DNA from: an uncultured Alphaproteobacteria bacterium
GTDB taxonomy: Bacteria > Pseudomonadota > Alphaproteobacteria > Micropepsales > Micropepsaceae
DNA length: 64,000 nt
Assembly (NCBI GenBank): GCA_903897605.1
Contig: CAIUCH010000013.1
Coordinates: 29,356 to 93,355, forward strand
Direction: 5' to 3'
Both the position numbers and the translations under genes were made by a program. The notes beneath the pieces were generated by a model, which saw only the letters and a program-made list of their open reading frames with translations, had not been told where the DNA came from and did not search any database. Shown here in pieces: positions 15,469-25,427 of this stretch; within the stretch, counting starts at the first letter, position 1; each line of letters begins with the position of its first letter.

Positions 15469-16494
15469 ATGAAGATGCAGATGGGTGCCGCCGCCGTCAT
15501 GGCCACGCTGTTGGGATGCCCCGCGCTGGCGCAGATCGCTCCCTTGGCCGTTCCTTCGGCCGCTCCTTTGGCCGCGCCCAGCTTTCATCACCTGATGCTG
15601 AACAGCACCGATCCCGAAGCTGCCGTCGCGTTTTACCTGAAAGGCTTTCCTTCGACCAAGCGCAGCGACTGGGGCGGTTATCCCGCGATCCTGTCGCCCA
15701 CCAATGTGCTGGTGCTGTTCAACAAAGTCTCCGCGCCGCCGGATTCCAATCCACTCACCACCGCCTTCTGGCATTTCGGCTGGAACCCGGTCGATCAGCG
15801 CGCCAAAGTGGTATCGCTCCAGGCCCAGGGATTTCAATTCGCGCCGCTCTGGACCGGCATCGGCGATGGGTCTGTGGTGATCAGCAGCGACACCTATCCC
15901 GGCATGGGCGGCGTCTATGGCTTGGGCGAAACCCGCGAACAGATGGCGGACAACCAGGCCAAGGGCGTCACGCCCAAGGGCGGCCCGGGCTTCGCTTATC
16001 TTATGGGACCCGATGGCGCCTTGATCGAGGAAGAAGGCCTCTCCGATCCGGAACGCTTCAATCATGTGCACATGTGGCAGGACGAACCTTTCTGCGCCCA
16101 GCTCTGGTACCAGAAACATTTGAACGCCACGGTGCGCGCGCGTCCCGGCGCGCCAGTCATCACCGAAGCCAATTGTCATGTGGATCGCGGCGAGCCGACC
16201 TGGCCGTCGCTGACCAGGAACGGCATGTTCCGCTATCCCACCGCCGGGGTGATGTTCGCCGATGTGGCGATGAACTGGTACATGGACCAGACCGGCAAGC
16301 CGCTGGCCCCAACCCAGGGCCATCTGATGGACAATGTCGGGCTTGGCGTTTCGGATCTCGACGCCTGGATCGCCAAGCTGAAAGCAGAGAATGTCACCTT
16401 CCTCAAACCGGTTTTCCGGATCGGCGATACGCGCGCGGTGATGATCCAAGGCCCCAGCCATGAAGCGATCGAGCTGGTGGAAGTGAAATCGTAA
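15469..16494 (+). CDS. exported VOC (glyoxalase/dioxygenase-fold) protein
   Basis: This 341-aa protein has a Sec signal peptide (MKMQMGAAAVMATLLGCPALA) and two vicinal-oxygen-chelate modules. The first is at about 38-200 (FHHLMLNSTDPEAAVAFY, with a metal-type Glu in GALIEEEG), the second at about 205-335 (FNHVHMWQDEPFCAQLWYQ, VGLGVSDLDAWIAKL, HEAIELVE). The substrate is unknown, and an exported VOC enzyme is uncommon. AAAGGAGAA precedes ATG 15469. The C-terminal half looks the better conserved. Confidence 0.8.
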   Translation: MKMQMGAAAVMATLLGCPALAQIAPLAVPSAAPLAAPSFHHLMLNSTDPEAAVAFYLKGFPSTKRSDWGGYPAILSPTNVLVLFNKVSAPPDSNPLTTAFWHFGWNPVDQRAKVVSLQAQGFQFAPLWTGIGDGSVVISSDTYPGMGGVYGLGETREQMADNQAKGVTPKGGPGFAYLMGPDGALIEEEGLSDPERFNHVHMWQDEPFCAQLWYQKHLNATVRARPGAPVITEANCHVDRGEPTWPSLTRNGMFRYPTAGVMFADVAMNWYMDQTGKPLAPTQGHLMDNVGLGVSDLDAWIAKLKAENVTFLKPVFRIGDTRAVMIQGPSHEAIELVEVKS

Positions 16495-16724
16495 GACGCA
16501 GTTCGCCGCAAGCGAGCGGCGGCAGCGCCACCCTGACCCAAATTAACCCGCTTGCCGCCCCATGATTCGGGCCAGTTTGGGATCTTTACCCGGCCCTTGG
16601 GCCTGCCGCCGCCGCGTTAACCGGCGCGGGCCGTTGACCCGTCACGCGAAATTCGCCAGTTTCCCCGATGGTTGCGCCGCTCTTAACCATGCAACATGCT
16701 GAAGCTGCACACTGTGCATGATTT

Positions 16725-17516
16725 TTGCATAATCGATCCTTGCATCAGGGCGCACCGAGTGGAGTAGGGGAAATTTTCGGCATCCGTTTTTTGTGTGTGA
16801 AGCGACCCGCAGATGAGCCGCGTGAGCGTCCTCGTGACCCTGACGCACGCCGCATTCGCTGGAAGCGCACGCTCTTGCTGGTGCCGCTGCTGGTCTGCGT
16901 GTTTTTCGTGGCCGTGACCGAGCATGGCCATCCCGCCAGCGGCAAGACGCGCAAGGGCGGGATCATTGCTTTGCTGGAAGATCCCCTCAGCCTTTTTGAA
17001 GATCGCTCGCCCGGTGGGCGCGGTACCGGCGCGCTGCTTCCAACCAAGCTGGCGCTCGCGGACGGGCCGAAGGAACGCGTGCTCTCCGGCATTCGCGACC
17101 GCGATCCGGGGGCGGATGATCCCGGTTATGTCGCGACCCCCGAAGCGCTTGCGGCGGATCTTCCCAGCGACGGCATTCTTCCCGGCGGCGGCGGCGACCC
17201 CGGTGGCGGGGGCTCTCCCGGTGGCGGCGGCTTCGGCGGCGGTGGTGGCGGCGGCCCTGGCGGCGGCGGCGGTTTTGGCGGCGGCGGCGGCGGCGGCCCG
17301 CCCTTCATTCCGGAGCCCGATTTCTCGGGCCCGGCGCACCTGCCGTTGCCCCCACTCGGCCCAATTATCTCCGCCGTTCCTGAACCTGGGACCTGGGCGG
17401 TGATGATCCTTGGTTTCTTCGCCGTCGGTGTGGCCATGCGCCGGCGCACCCGCCGATCCGGCACGGCTTGTCTTGCGCCGGGCCTTGCGCCGGATATCAA
17501 ATGCCGGACGCCGTAA
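16725..17516 (+). CDS. Gly-rich surface protein with PEPxxWA-CTERM signal
   Basis: This 263-aa protein has an N-terminal membrane anchor (LLLVPLLVCVFFVAVTE, residues about 50-66), a middle region of unknown fold, and a nearly pure Gly linker (about 151-192) broken by single Pro, Ser, Phe and Asp. The C-terminus carries the sorting signal VPEPGTWAVMILGFF...AMRRR (about 218-241), read by the alphaproteobacterial exosortase. Unusually, 22 residues follow the Arg cluster, where these signals normally end the protein. The gene overlaps the L,D-transpeptidase gene by 16 nt. The start is uncertain (TTG 16725 or GTG 16797). No exosortase is in the window. Confidence 0.7.
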   Translation: MHNRSLHQGAPSGVGEIFGIRFLCVKRPADEPRERPRDPDARRIRWKRTLLLVPLLVCVFFVAVTEHGHPASGKTRKGGIIALLEDPLSLFEDRSPGGRGTGALLPTKLALADGPKERVLSGIRDRDPGADDPGYVATPEALAADLPSDGILPGGGGDPGGGGSPGGGGFGGGGGGGPGGGGGFGGGGGGGPPFIPEPDFSGPAHLPLPPLGPIISAVPEPGTWAVMILGFFAVGVAMRRRTRRSGTACLAPGLAPDIKCRTP

Positions 17517-18169
17517 AATCCCTGACCTTGATCGCGGCGGGGTTCGTGACGGCGCTTCTGCTGGCCCCCAGTTGGCAGGATGACGCACGCTCCGCCCCCG
17601 CCTCGCAAATCACCAAACCGGCCGCGATTCCCGCCCGTGAGTTGGGCCCGGCACAGCTTTCCGGCGTGCGGATCTGGTATGGCGCGCACAACTATCCCAC
17701 GCTCGCCTTGCCGGACGGACGCCGCGAAGTCGTGCGCAGCGTGCTCAACATCACCAAGCCGATGCAATTCGGCGGCTTTGTCTGGGACGAGGATCGCATT
17801 CCCCAAGGACCGGTATGGGTGCGCATCGACCTGACCCGTCAGCTCTTGTCGGTGTTTCGCGGCGGCCACGAGATCGGTTCCGCCGTTATTCTGTACGGCA
17901 CCGACGGCAAGCCCACTCCGACCGGCAGCTTCACCATCCTGCAAAAAGACGCCAAGCATGTCTCGCGCAGCTATGACGCGGCGATGCCCTACATGCTTCG
18001 CCTGACCGAAGATGGCGTCGCCATTCACGGCAGCAATGTGCGCCAGGGCTATGCCACCCATGGCTGTATCGGTGTGCCGATTGATTTCGCGAAACTGCTT
18101 TTCGGCGCGGCAAAGAAGGGCGATCCGGTGGTTATTCTTCCGGCGCAGGCACTTGCCAAAAAGGCCTAA
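17501..18169 (+). CDS. L,D-transpeptidase (YkuD domain)
   Basis: This 222-aa periplasmic enzyme is predicted to cross-link peptidoglycan (3-3 bonds) or attach proteins to it. It has an N-terminal signal/anchor (SLTLIAAGFVTALLLAPSW) and a YkuD domain with the catalytic block AIHGSNV...GYATHGCIGVP (Cys in HGCIG). ATG 17501 lies inside the end of the Gly-rich PEPxxWA gene (16-nt overlap), implying coupled expression. A joint role in fixing or processing the surface protein is possible but not shown. It is one of three L,D-transpeptidases in this window (others at 53481 and 54060). Confidence 0.9.
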   Translation: MPDAVKSLTLIAAGFVTALLLAPSWQDDARSAPASQITKPAAIPARELGPAQLSGVRIWYGAHNYPTLALPDGRREVVRSVLNITKPMQFGGFVWDEDRIPQGPVWVRIDLTRQLLSVFRGGHEIGSAVILYGTDGKPTPTGSFTILQKDAKHVSRSYDAAMPYMLRLTEDGVAIHGSNVRQGYATHGCIGVPIDFAKLLFGAAKKGDPVVILPAQALAKKA

Positions 18170-18295
18170 TGGCCTGTTCACCAAGCAAGATACAATTGTA
18201 ACGCGGCGCTTGGACAGAGATTAACCAGGTCTTTCCACGCCCTGGAAACCTCGGGAAAGCGACACTCCTGCTGACATGCAGGGGTTCTTTTTCCC

Positions 18296-18820
18296 ATGAC
18301 GCTCGAGCGATGGAAATCGCAGATGATCGCGTGCGCGGTTGTTCTCGCCACGCCGTTTTTCATGGGCGCGATCGCGCCGCAGACCAGCATCGATGAGCGC
18401 ATTCTGATCGCGCATAACCAGGAGCGCGCGCAGCTTGGTCTTGAGCCCCTCGCCTGGGATCCCGCGCTGGCCCAGGCGGCGCAGCGCTGGGCCGATTATC
18501 TGGCGTCCAGCGGCCGCTTCGAACATGCCCCGGAAAATCGCCGCGACCCGGAAGGCGAAAATCTGTGGGCCGGCACCAAAGGCTATTTCGGTCCCGAAGC
18601 CATGGTCGGCGCCTGGATCCGGGAAAAGCAATATTTCCGCGCCGGCGTATTTCCCAACAACAGCGTCACCGGCCGGGTGGAAGATGTCGGCCATTACACC
18701 CAGCTGGTCTGGCGCGCCACCCGGGATGTGGGCTGTGCAGAGGCCAGCAGCGGGCGCGAGGACATCCTTGTCTGCCGCTATGCCGAAGCCGGCAATTATC
18801 GCGGCGAGCGGCCCTTCTAG
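18296..18820 (+). CDS. CAP/SCP-domain secreted protein
   Basis: This 174-aa protein has a signal peptide (about residues 8-25) and a full CAP (PR-1/SCP) domain. The four signature segments are HNQERAQLGLEPLAWD, FEHAPENRRDPEGENLWAGT, HYTQLVWRATRDVGCAEA and LVCRYAEAGNYRG. The conserved His and Glu residues of the CAP cavity are present. Bacterial members are secreted with roles mostly unknown. A small hairpin CCTGC/GCAGG (18267-18282) followed by a T-rich run ends 4 nt before the start codon and may end transcription from upstream or mask the ribosome site. Confidence 0.9.
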   Translation: MTLERWKSQMIACAVVLATPFFMGAIAPQTSIDERILIAHNQERAQLGLEPLAWDPALAQAAQRWADYLASSGRFEHAPENRRDPEGENLWAGTKGYFGPEAMVGAWIREKQYFRAGVFPNNSVTGRVEDVGHYTQLVWRATRDVGCAEASSGREDILVCRYAEAGNYRGERPF

Positions 18821-19253
18821 GATCGCATTTCACCTTTTCGCCTTGCGTACAAAATGCCTGGAATTGCGAAATTCCCGGAAAGCGATGCCGGACGGCGGAT
18901 CCCCGAGAAAAAGGCGCGCGGCATAAAAAAAGAATAAGAAAAGGATGCCCGGCGGGGGAATAATGCAACCGGCGGCTTGGTGCACCGAAGTCATATTTCG
19001 AACCCTCCTTTCGCCTTCTCACGGCACCGCGCCCGTCATTCAGGGTGTATGAATCGTTGAAATAAGATATGATCTGCTGGCGAGCGCTCCCGCTGCGGTG
19101 GGCGCGCTTGGCCAAGCTCTCCTCTGCCGTGCGTCTTTTCCTTGCCTGACCCAAAGCTTTGCCTGACCCAGGCTTGATTCTTCCAAGCCGGATTTCAAAT
19201 ATAAGGATACGTACGATGAGACGTTGCATCGAAACATCTGTCGCCAAATTGTC
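18821..19253. other. 433-bp intergenic region
   Basis: I see no supportable gene here. The stretch has a local A-rich run near 18921-18945 and is less GC-rich than its neighbours. It must hold the promoter of the SPFH gene, but no convincing -35/-10 pair stands out. No tRNA-like or long palindromic structure was recognised. Confidence 0.5.
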
Positions 19254-20159
19254 ATGGTGGTTGCTGTGAGCACGCCCTGGAGCCAACCAAGCAAACTGCC
19301 TCAGATGAACTTCGGCAAGCTGCCCTCGGGAATTTTCGGCATCGGCGCACTGGTCCTTCTGGCTTTGATCGTCCTGTTCTCGACTTACTTTACGATCGAT
19401 CAGGGCGAACGCGGCGTCGTCCTGCATTATGGCGCGGTTGCCGGCGAAGCCGAACCGGGGCTGCATTTCAAGCTGCCCTTCGTCACCAGCATCGAAAAGA
19501 TTTCCGTGCAGATTCAGAAGGAGGCCTTCGAGAAAACTTCCGAGGGCGACACAAGGCTCCAGGCTTATTCGCGGGATCAGCAGCCGGCCACGATCGCGAT
19601 GGCGGTGAATTATCACGTCACCGATGCCTCCGCCGTCTATTCGCAATTCGGCTCGCTGACGAACATGAAATCGCGCATCATCAACTCGCGGGCCTATGAA
19701 CAATTGAAGAATGTTTTCGGCCAGTTCGACGCCGCCGACGCCATCCAGAAACGCGCCTTGTTGAATGCGGAAGTCTTCGCCGCCATTCGCGGTTCCGTGC
19801 AGGGACCCGTGACGGTCGACAGCGTGCAGATCGAGGACATTACCTTCTCCTCGCAATATGAAGGCGCCGTCGAAGCCCGCATGCAGGCCATCGTCAAGCA
19901 ACAGCAAGCCGAAGCCGACAAGCAGAAGCGCATCATCGATGCCGATGCCTCAGCCTATGAAGTGAAGGCGGCGGCGGATGCCAAGGCGCACCAGATCGAG
20001 GTTCAAGGTCAGGCCGAAGCCAGTGCGATCAAGGCGCGCGGCGACGCCCTGCGCGAAAATCCCGGCCTGCCGACTCTGGTCGCCGCCGAGAAATGGAATG
20101 GGGTGCTGCCGACCACCATGGTGCCGGGCAATGCCTTGCCGTTCCTGAACCTCAAATAG
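19254..20159 (+). CDS. SPFH/band 7 (prohibitin-like) membrane protein
   Basis: This protein of about 300 aa has one N-terminal membrane helix (IFGIGALVLLALIVLFSTYF) followed by a band 7 domain (FTIDQGERGVVLHYGAV...GLHFKLPFVTSIEKIS) and a long Ala/Gln/Lys coiled coil (VKQQQAEADKQKRIIDADASA). It resembles HflC/prohibitin, which form membrane cages that modulate FtsH and lipid domains. There is no HflK partner beside it. The start is uncertain: ATG 19254, GTG 19266 and ATG 19305 are all possible, and none has a strong ribosome site. Confidence 0.85.
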   Translation: MVVAVSTPWSQPSKLPQMNFGKLPSGIFGIGALVLLALIVLFSTYFTIDQGERGVVLHYGAVAGEAEPGLHFKLPFVTSIEKISVQIQKEAFEKTSEGDTRLQAYSRDQQPATIAMAVNYHVTDASAVYSQFGSLTNMKSRIINSRAYEQLKNVFGQFDAADAIQKRALLNAEVFAAIRGSVQGPVTVDSVQIEDITFSSQYEGAVEARMQAIVKQQQAEADKQKRIIDADASAYEVKAAADAKAHQIEVQGQAEASAIKARGDALRENPGLPTLVAAEKWNGVLPTTMVPGNALPFLNLK

Positions 20160-20253
20160 GCCTGAATCGCAAATAGGACAGAAGGATCGTTCATCATCCC
20201 CGCCTCGGGAGCGACCGGCCCTATCGCGGGGCCTGCCGCAGACGATGTGAAAG

Positions 20254-20676
20254 CTAGCGGGGCCTTCCCGCCTCGGCCATGGCGGAGGTTCGCATCGCCC
20301 AGCCATTCGGCAGCTGTAGCCAGGCGCAGCGCTGATCGTCGCTTGCGCTGATCGCGGGTTCGCCAAGCGGCGCATCGGTGAAACAGCCGCCGGCGCATCC
20401 GACGACGCCCGGAAACTCGGCGGGCGTGAAGAACAAGGTCGTTCCGCAGGCGGCGCAGAAGGAATTGGCGACTTGCCCGGCCGTCCCGTCGGAATTGTAG
20501 ATTTTGAATTCACCGCGCCGGGCCAGCACCTGATCCTCCCGGAACATCGCCGTCCATCCGCAAGGCCCACCGGTCCGCCGCTTGCAGGATGTGCAGTGGC
20601 AGACAAGGTTGGCGATCGGCTCGCCCTGCACCTCGATCGCGCAACCGCCACATCTGCAAAGGGCCGTGCGGATCAT
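20254..20676 (-). CDS. GFA/CENP-V domain protein
   Basis: This 140-aa protein has the zinc-binding pattern of the glutathione-dependent formaldehyde-activating (GFA) fold: CRCGGC near the N-terminus, CHCTSCKRRTGG, and CAACGTTLFF. Members are proposed to handle S-hydroxymethyl-glutathione, but most lack tested activity. ATG 20676 is chosen because GAGAAAG precedes it; a TTG five codons upstream is possible. It follows the NTF2-like gene by 21 nt in the same direction, so the two probably share a transcript. Confidence 0.88.
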   Translation of the reverse strand: MIRTALCRCGGCAIEVQGEPIANLVCHCTSCKRRTGGPCGWTAMFREDQVLARRGEFKIYNSDGTAGQVANSFCAACGTTLFFTPAEFPGVVGCAGGCFTDAPLGEPAISASDDQRCAWLQLPNGWAMRTSAMAEAGRPR

Positions 20677-20697
20677 GATCTTTCTCTGCAATCGGAA

Positions 20698-21168
20698 TCA
20701 GGGAACCGGTTTCGCCTCGGGGCCGGTCCAGGTCCAGGTGGCGATCTTCCAGCCCGATTTTTGCTTGTCGAGCACAAAGGTCATCTGCGCTGTCTCGCGC
20801 ATCGTCACGCCTTTCTGCTTGAAGAGATAAGTCGAGGGCGCGATGACATAGGCGCGGTCGCCCGAAACGGTTTCGCGCGTTGGCGCGCCGATCGTCACCT
20901 GGCCGCCGGTCCGTCCTTCGGCGGCTTCCGATTTGACAAGCTCGGCGCCCCAACCGTCAAAGGCTTTGCGCCCGCTCCAGAAATGCGGCGCGACTTCGTC
21001 GATGATGGTCGGCGCGGCGATGTGAAGCGCCTTGGCCGCCTTCATATCGCCCTTGTTGAAGGCATCGGCGAACTGGCGGATGGTGGTTTCGACCCCCGCG
21101 TCACCCGCGGCTGCCGGCGGCACCGCCATCAGCAGCAATGCTCCTGTCAGAACGATCAGCGATTTCAT
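20698..21168 (-). CDS. exported SnoaL/NTF2-like protein
   Basis: This 156-aa protein has a signal peptide (MKSLIVLTGALLLMAVPPAAA) and a cone-shaped NTF2-like domain (TTIRQFADAFNKGDMKAAKAL at the start, WKIATWTWTGPEA at the end). Such domains bind small ligands or act as isomerases. No catalytic His/Asp pair can be assigned with confidence. It is the upstream gene of a likely pair with the GFA protein. Confidence 0.78.
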   Translation of the reverse strand: MKSLIVLTGALLLMAVPPAAAGDAGVETTIRQFADAFNKGDMKAAKALHIAAPTIIDEVAPHFWSGRKAFDGWGAELVKSEAAEGRTGGQVTIGAPTRETVSGDRAYVIAPSTYLFKQKGVTMRETAQMTFVLDKQKSGWKIATWTWTGPEAKPVP

Positions 21169-21270
21169 CGATCTCTTCTCTCGATTGCCCGTGGCAAGGC
21201 TAGCAGAAAATCACGCATTTGCGCCAGAACGCTTCCATCGCCCGGCGGCGCACCTCCGGCGAAGCACGCC

Positions 21271-22407
<1,137 letters not shown>

Positions 22408-22413
22408 TTATTG

Positions 22414-23838
22414 CTACCGACCGGATTTGAGATTCCAGACCACGGTCACGTTGGTGCTGGCCGCGATGGGCTGACCGTTTCGTGTCGCCGGCTTCCACTT
22501 CCAGTGCGCCTGGACATAGCTGCATGCGGCCATATCGAGGCGGAGCGAACTGGACGATTTGACGATATTGCAGTCGTCGGCGGCGCCTTGGGGGGAAACC
22601 GCAACCAGCATCATGGTCGTGCCTTGTTCGCCGAGACCCTTGGATAGTTCGGGATAGGGCGGCGAGACATGTGTGGCGATGATGGGCTCGGGTCGGCTTG
22701 GCGCCTGAACCGGCGGCGCGATCGCGGCCGCCAGCGGAGCCGCCGTTGCGATCGTGGCCGGTGGCTGGGCCACGGGTGCGATCGTGGCCGGCGGCGGAGC
22801 CGGAGTCGGATCCGGCGCCGTCGCCGGAATCTGGAATGTTGCGATGATCGACGCAGGCGCCGCTTGCGCCGGGCCGGCTTTTGGCGCGGCGGCCTGGAGC
22901 GTGGCGATTTGGGGTGCGGCGGCTTGGGGGGCAGCCGGCAAAGGCTGGATCACATTCGGCCGCGGCAGCGCCGCTTGCTTGATGCCGGTGTCCGGCGGCG
23001 CTTTCGGCGGCGCGCTGCCGCGTGGAGCGATGACAGGCGTCTCCGCCGCTTTCACCGCATTCGCGCGCGGCAGCGCCGCCTGCTTGACGGCGGTGTCCGG
23101 CGGCGCTTTTGGCGGCACGCTGCCGCGCGGAGCGATCACAGGCGTCTCCGCAGGTTTCGCGGCATTCGCGCGCGGCAGTGCCGCTTGCTTGATGGCGGTG
23201 TCCGGCGGCGCGCTCTTTTGCGGCGCGGGCGCCGGTTTGACCGTGCGCAGGCGTGGGTCCTGACTTTCGGCGGGCCGCGCCTTGGCGGGCGCCAGGACGC
23301 CGGCCTTGCCGCTTGATGCATCTGCCGGCATCGCGGCATTGCCAATCTTCGGCGCCGTGGCGGGTTTTGCGTTCACGTCCGCCTTGGCGTCCAACTCGGG
23401 ACGCGCTTGCGCGCCGGGTGGCAATTCCACACCCGGTCGTCCTTGCGCATCGGGAGGCACCGGCCGGGCACTCGCGATCGATTGGGGACGGGACGGTCCG
23501 AACTGGAAAATCGCCGGACGAAAAACCACCAGCAGCGCGGCGCTGGCGGCGGCGGCGCCAACGAAAAAGAAAACCAGCAAAATCCCCACATAGCTGAATG
23601 ACGGCATCGCGACATACCACCGATCCTTGCGGAATGTTCTCGCCATCGCGTTGGCGATACTTTTTTCATAGGCGTGGGCGATGCGGCGGGCGTCCTGCTC
23701 GCGCGCCTCGCGCTCCCCTGGATCCATCTCGGGATCGCCGTGCAGCTGATCGGCGAGCAAATTGTAGCGCTCGAACGCCTTGCGCAGTTCCGCAAGCTGC
23801 TGTTCTGGCGTTGGTTCAATCCGGCCTTGGATCATCGG
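22414..23838 (-). CDS. TonB-like protein with Ala/Pro repeat region
   Basis: This protein of about 474 aa is organised as follows: a charged cytoplasmic N-terminus (1-65), one membrane helix (SFSYVGILLVFFFVGAAAASAALLVV is the core region), a very long Ala/Pro-rich periplasmic spacer, and a C-terminal TonB-like domain (about 390-474, starting at PPYPELSKGLGEQGTTMML and ending NVTVVWNLKSGR). TonB proteins pass energy from ExbBD to outer-membrane receptors; no exbBD is adjacent here. The spacer contains three 35-residue repeats. The start is set at ATG 23838 (GAAGG upstream); an upstream TTG at 23886 is possible. Confidence 0.75.
   Translation of the reverse strand, partial: PMIQGRIEPTPEQQLAELRKAFERYNLLADQLHGDPEMDPGEREAREQDARRIAHAYEKSIANAMARTFRKDRWYVAMPSFSYVGILLVFFFVGAAAASAALLVVFRPAIFQFGPSRPQSIASARPVPPDAQGRPGVELPPGAQARPELDAKADVNAKPATAPKIGNAAMPADASSGKAGVLAPAKARPAESQDPRLRTVKPAPAPQKSAPPDTAIKQAALPRANAAKPAETPVIAPRGSVPPKAPPDTAVKQAALPRANAVKAAETPVIAPRGSAPPKAPPDTGIKQAALPRPNVIQPLPAAPQAAAPQIATLQAAAPKAGPAQAAPASIIATFQIPATAPDPTPAPPPATIAPVAQPPATIATAAPLAAAIAPPVQAPSRPEPIIATHVSPPYPELSKGLGEQGTTMMLVAVSPQGAADDCNIVKSSSSLRLDMAACSYVQAHWKWKPATRNGQPIAASTNVTVVWNLKSGR
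22961..23213. repeat. 105-bp tandem repeat inside the TonB-like gene
   Basis: About 2.4 copies of a 105-bp unit are present; the word GTGTCCGGCGGCGC recurs at 22988, 23093 and 23198, exactly 105 bp apart. The unit encodes 35 residues beginning PPDTAIKQAALPRANA, rich in Pro and Ala, so copy-number change would lengthen or shorten the periplasmic spacer without breaking the frame. Confidence 0.9.
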
Positions 23839-23925
23839 TTTGACGCCTTCGGGACCACGCAATTTGCAGCCGGGCAAAAACGCCAATGCCGCTCAGGACC
23901 CATGGACTGCCACCGCCGGGGCGCG

Positions 23926-25266
23926 CTAACGCCCCGCCGTAATGAGTTTCAGATCGATCGCATCGCCCATCGCCCGATACCCCGCATCGTTGGGATGCAG
24001 ATGGTCGCTAAGATTATAGTCGGAGCGGAAATTGGTCGGATGCGCCGGATCGGCGGTGGCGGCGGCAAAATCCGCCACGCCATCGAAGGCGCCGCCGGTC
24101 AGGATCCAGTGATTGACGGCCTCGCGGATCTCCTCGCCCTTGGGATCGAAATAACCCGCGCCTTCATAAGGCGTCAGGGTCGCGCCGATCACCCGAACGC
24201 CCCGCGCATGGGCCCGCGCGATGATCTGTTTGTCGGCGGCTTCCAGCGCCTCGGCGGTGACCGGCTCGGGCGCATTGGCCGGAGAAAATCCGCGACCGAT
24301 ATCGTTGATGCCTTCCAGCAGGATCACAATTTTGACTCCCGGCACGCTCAGGACATCGCGGTCGAAACGCGCCAGCGCATTGGGCCCCGCGCCATAGCGC
24401 AGCAGGCGATTGCCGCCGATGCCGACATTGACCACCGACCATTTGCCGTTGGGCGCCAATCGTTCGGCCAGCCGGTCCGGCCAGCTGCGAAATGCATTGG
24501 CGGTGGATTCCGCGCCTTCGGTGATGGAATCGCCCAGCGTCACGACGGTGTTGCCGGCGGTGGTCGCGTTGACGTCGATTTCCGTCACCAGCGCCGTCAG
24601 CGGCGCCAAGCGCACACCCGCCAATTGCGGCTGGGCGGCGGTGTCGCCCGGCGCGGCGGCGACATATTGCCAAAGATCATGGCCGCGCGAGCGCACCGGA
24701 CCGGGCACATAGATCGAGATTGCAATTCTGTCGAGCGCCGTCACTGGCAGATTGACCGGATCGCTCAAGAGCGGCGCACCGGCGGGAATGGAAATCGCCG
24801 GATGGCCGTCGAATGTCACGATGTGATCGCTGCCCGGCAGGACCGCGCCATCGGGACCCGCCATGCCGACATGCACGGCGCCAAGCACCAGCGCATCGCT
24901 GCCATCTTCGTTGGAAAGGCGAAGGCGGATCTCCTTGCCGCTTGCCGAAACCCGCGCCAGCTGGCGGATGGTGGTGTTGCCGATGCCGTTTGTCCCGGTC
25001 AGCACCAGCGGCACATTGCCCGGATTGTCGAGGATCGGCTGTCCCATCGGCGGCGGCGGTTGGGTGATGGACTGCGCCACGGCGACATTGCTGTCCAGCG
25101 GCGGGATCGAGGGCGGCATTTGCGGCGGCGCACCTTGCAGACGCATGCCGGGCGGTTGCGGCAAGGTGGTGAATCCCCAGGCCCCGACCCAGGTGCCGTT
25201 CGCCATGGCGCCATGAAAACTCAAAGAAACAAATGCCGCCGCAACGGCCAGCCGCCGGATCGTCAT
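23926..25266 (-). CDS. exported SGNH/GDSL hydrolase
   Basis: This 446-aa protein has a signal peptide (MTIRRLAVAAAFVSLSFHGAMA), a beta-rich N-terminal half and a C-terminal SGNH hydrolase domain. The blocks are GDSITEG (Ser), GIGGNRLL (Gly/Asn oxyanion), LEGINDIG and HPNDAGYRAMGDAI (Asp/His). It should cleave esters, for instance acetyl groups on polysaccharides. The architecture resembles the large secreted GDSL lipases found near plant-polymer genes. The start at 25266 has GGTAAGGTG upstream. Confidence 0.9.
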   Translation of the reverse strand: MTIRRLAVAAAFVSLSFHGAMANGTWVGAWGFTTLPQPPGMRLQGAPPQMPPSIPPLDSNVAVAQSITQPPPPMGQPILDNPGNVPLVLTGTNGIGNTTIRQLARVSASGKEIRLRLSNEDGSDALVLGAVHVGMAGPDGAVLPGSDHIVTFDGHPAISIPAGAPLLSDPVNLPVTALDRIAISIYVPGPVRSRGHDLWQYVAAAPGDTAAQPQLAGVRLAPLTALVTEIDVNATTAGNTVVTLGDSITEGAESTANAFRSWPDRLAERLAPNGKWSVVNVGIGGNRLLRYGAGPNALARFDRDVLSVPGVKIVILLEGINDIGRGFSPANAPEPVTAEALEAADKQIIARAHARGVRVIGATLTPYEGAGYFDPKGEEIREAVNHWILTGGAFDGVADFAAATADPAHPTNFRSDYNLSDHLHPNDAGYRAMGDAIDLKLITAGR

Positions 25267-25427
25267 CACCTTACCCCCCAATATTATAGCATAGCCTATG
25301 CAATCCCTCGCCGGGCAGCAATGTAAACACAAAGCGCCGCCAGACAGGCTTTCCCAACGACGAATGTGCGAATTTAGGTTAATCTCGCCGCCGTCGGGCC
25401 TGCCGGTCCGCCATCAAGGGAAGCGAT

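Noticed and set aside
17200..17310. Simple-sequence GGC tract as a non-coding repeat
   Set aside because: It encodes the Gly linker of a protein with a coherent N-terminal anchor and C-terminal sorting signal.
18267..18292. Terminator between the L,D-transpeptidase and CAP genes
   Set aside because: The stem is only 5 bp and the T-rich run ends at the next start codon; mentioned under the CAP gene but not called.
22961..23213. Possible CRISPR-like repeat
   Set aside because: The period is 105 bp, the units are contiguous and in frame within a protein, and there are no spacers or cas genes.
23674..25326. A 550-codon plus-strand frame over the SGNH hydrolase gene
   Set aside because: The minus strand has all four SGNH blocks and a signal peptide; the plus frame is its shadow.
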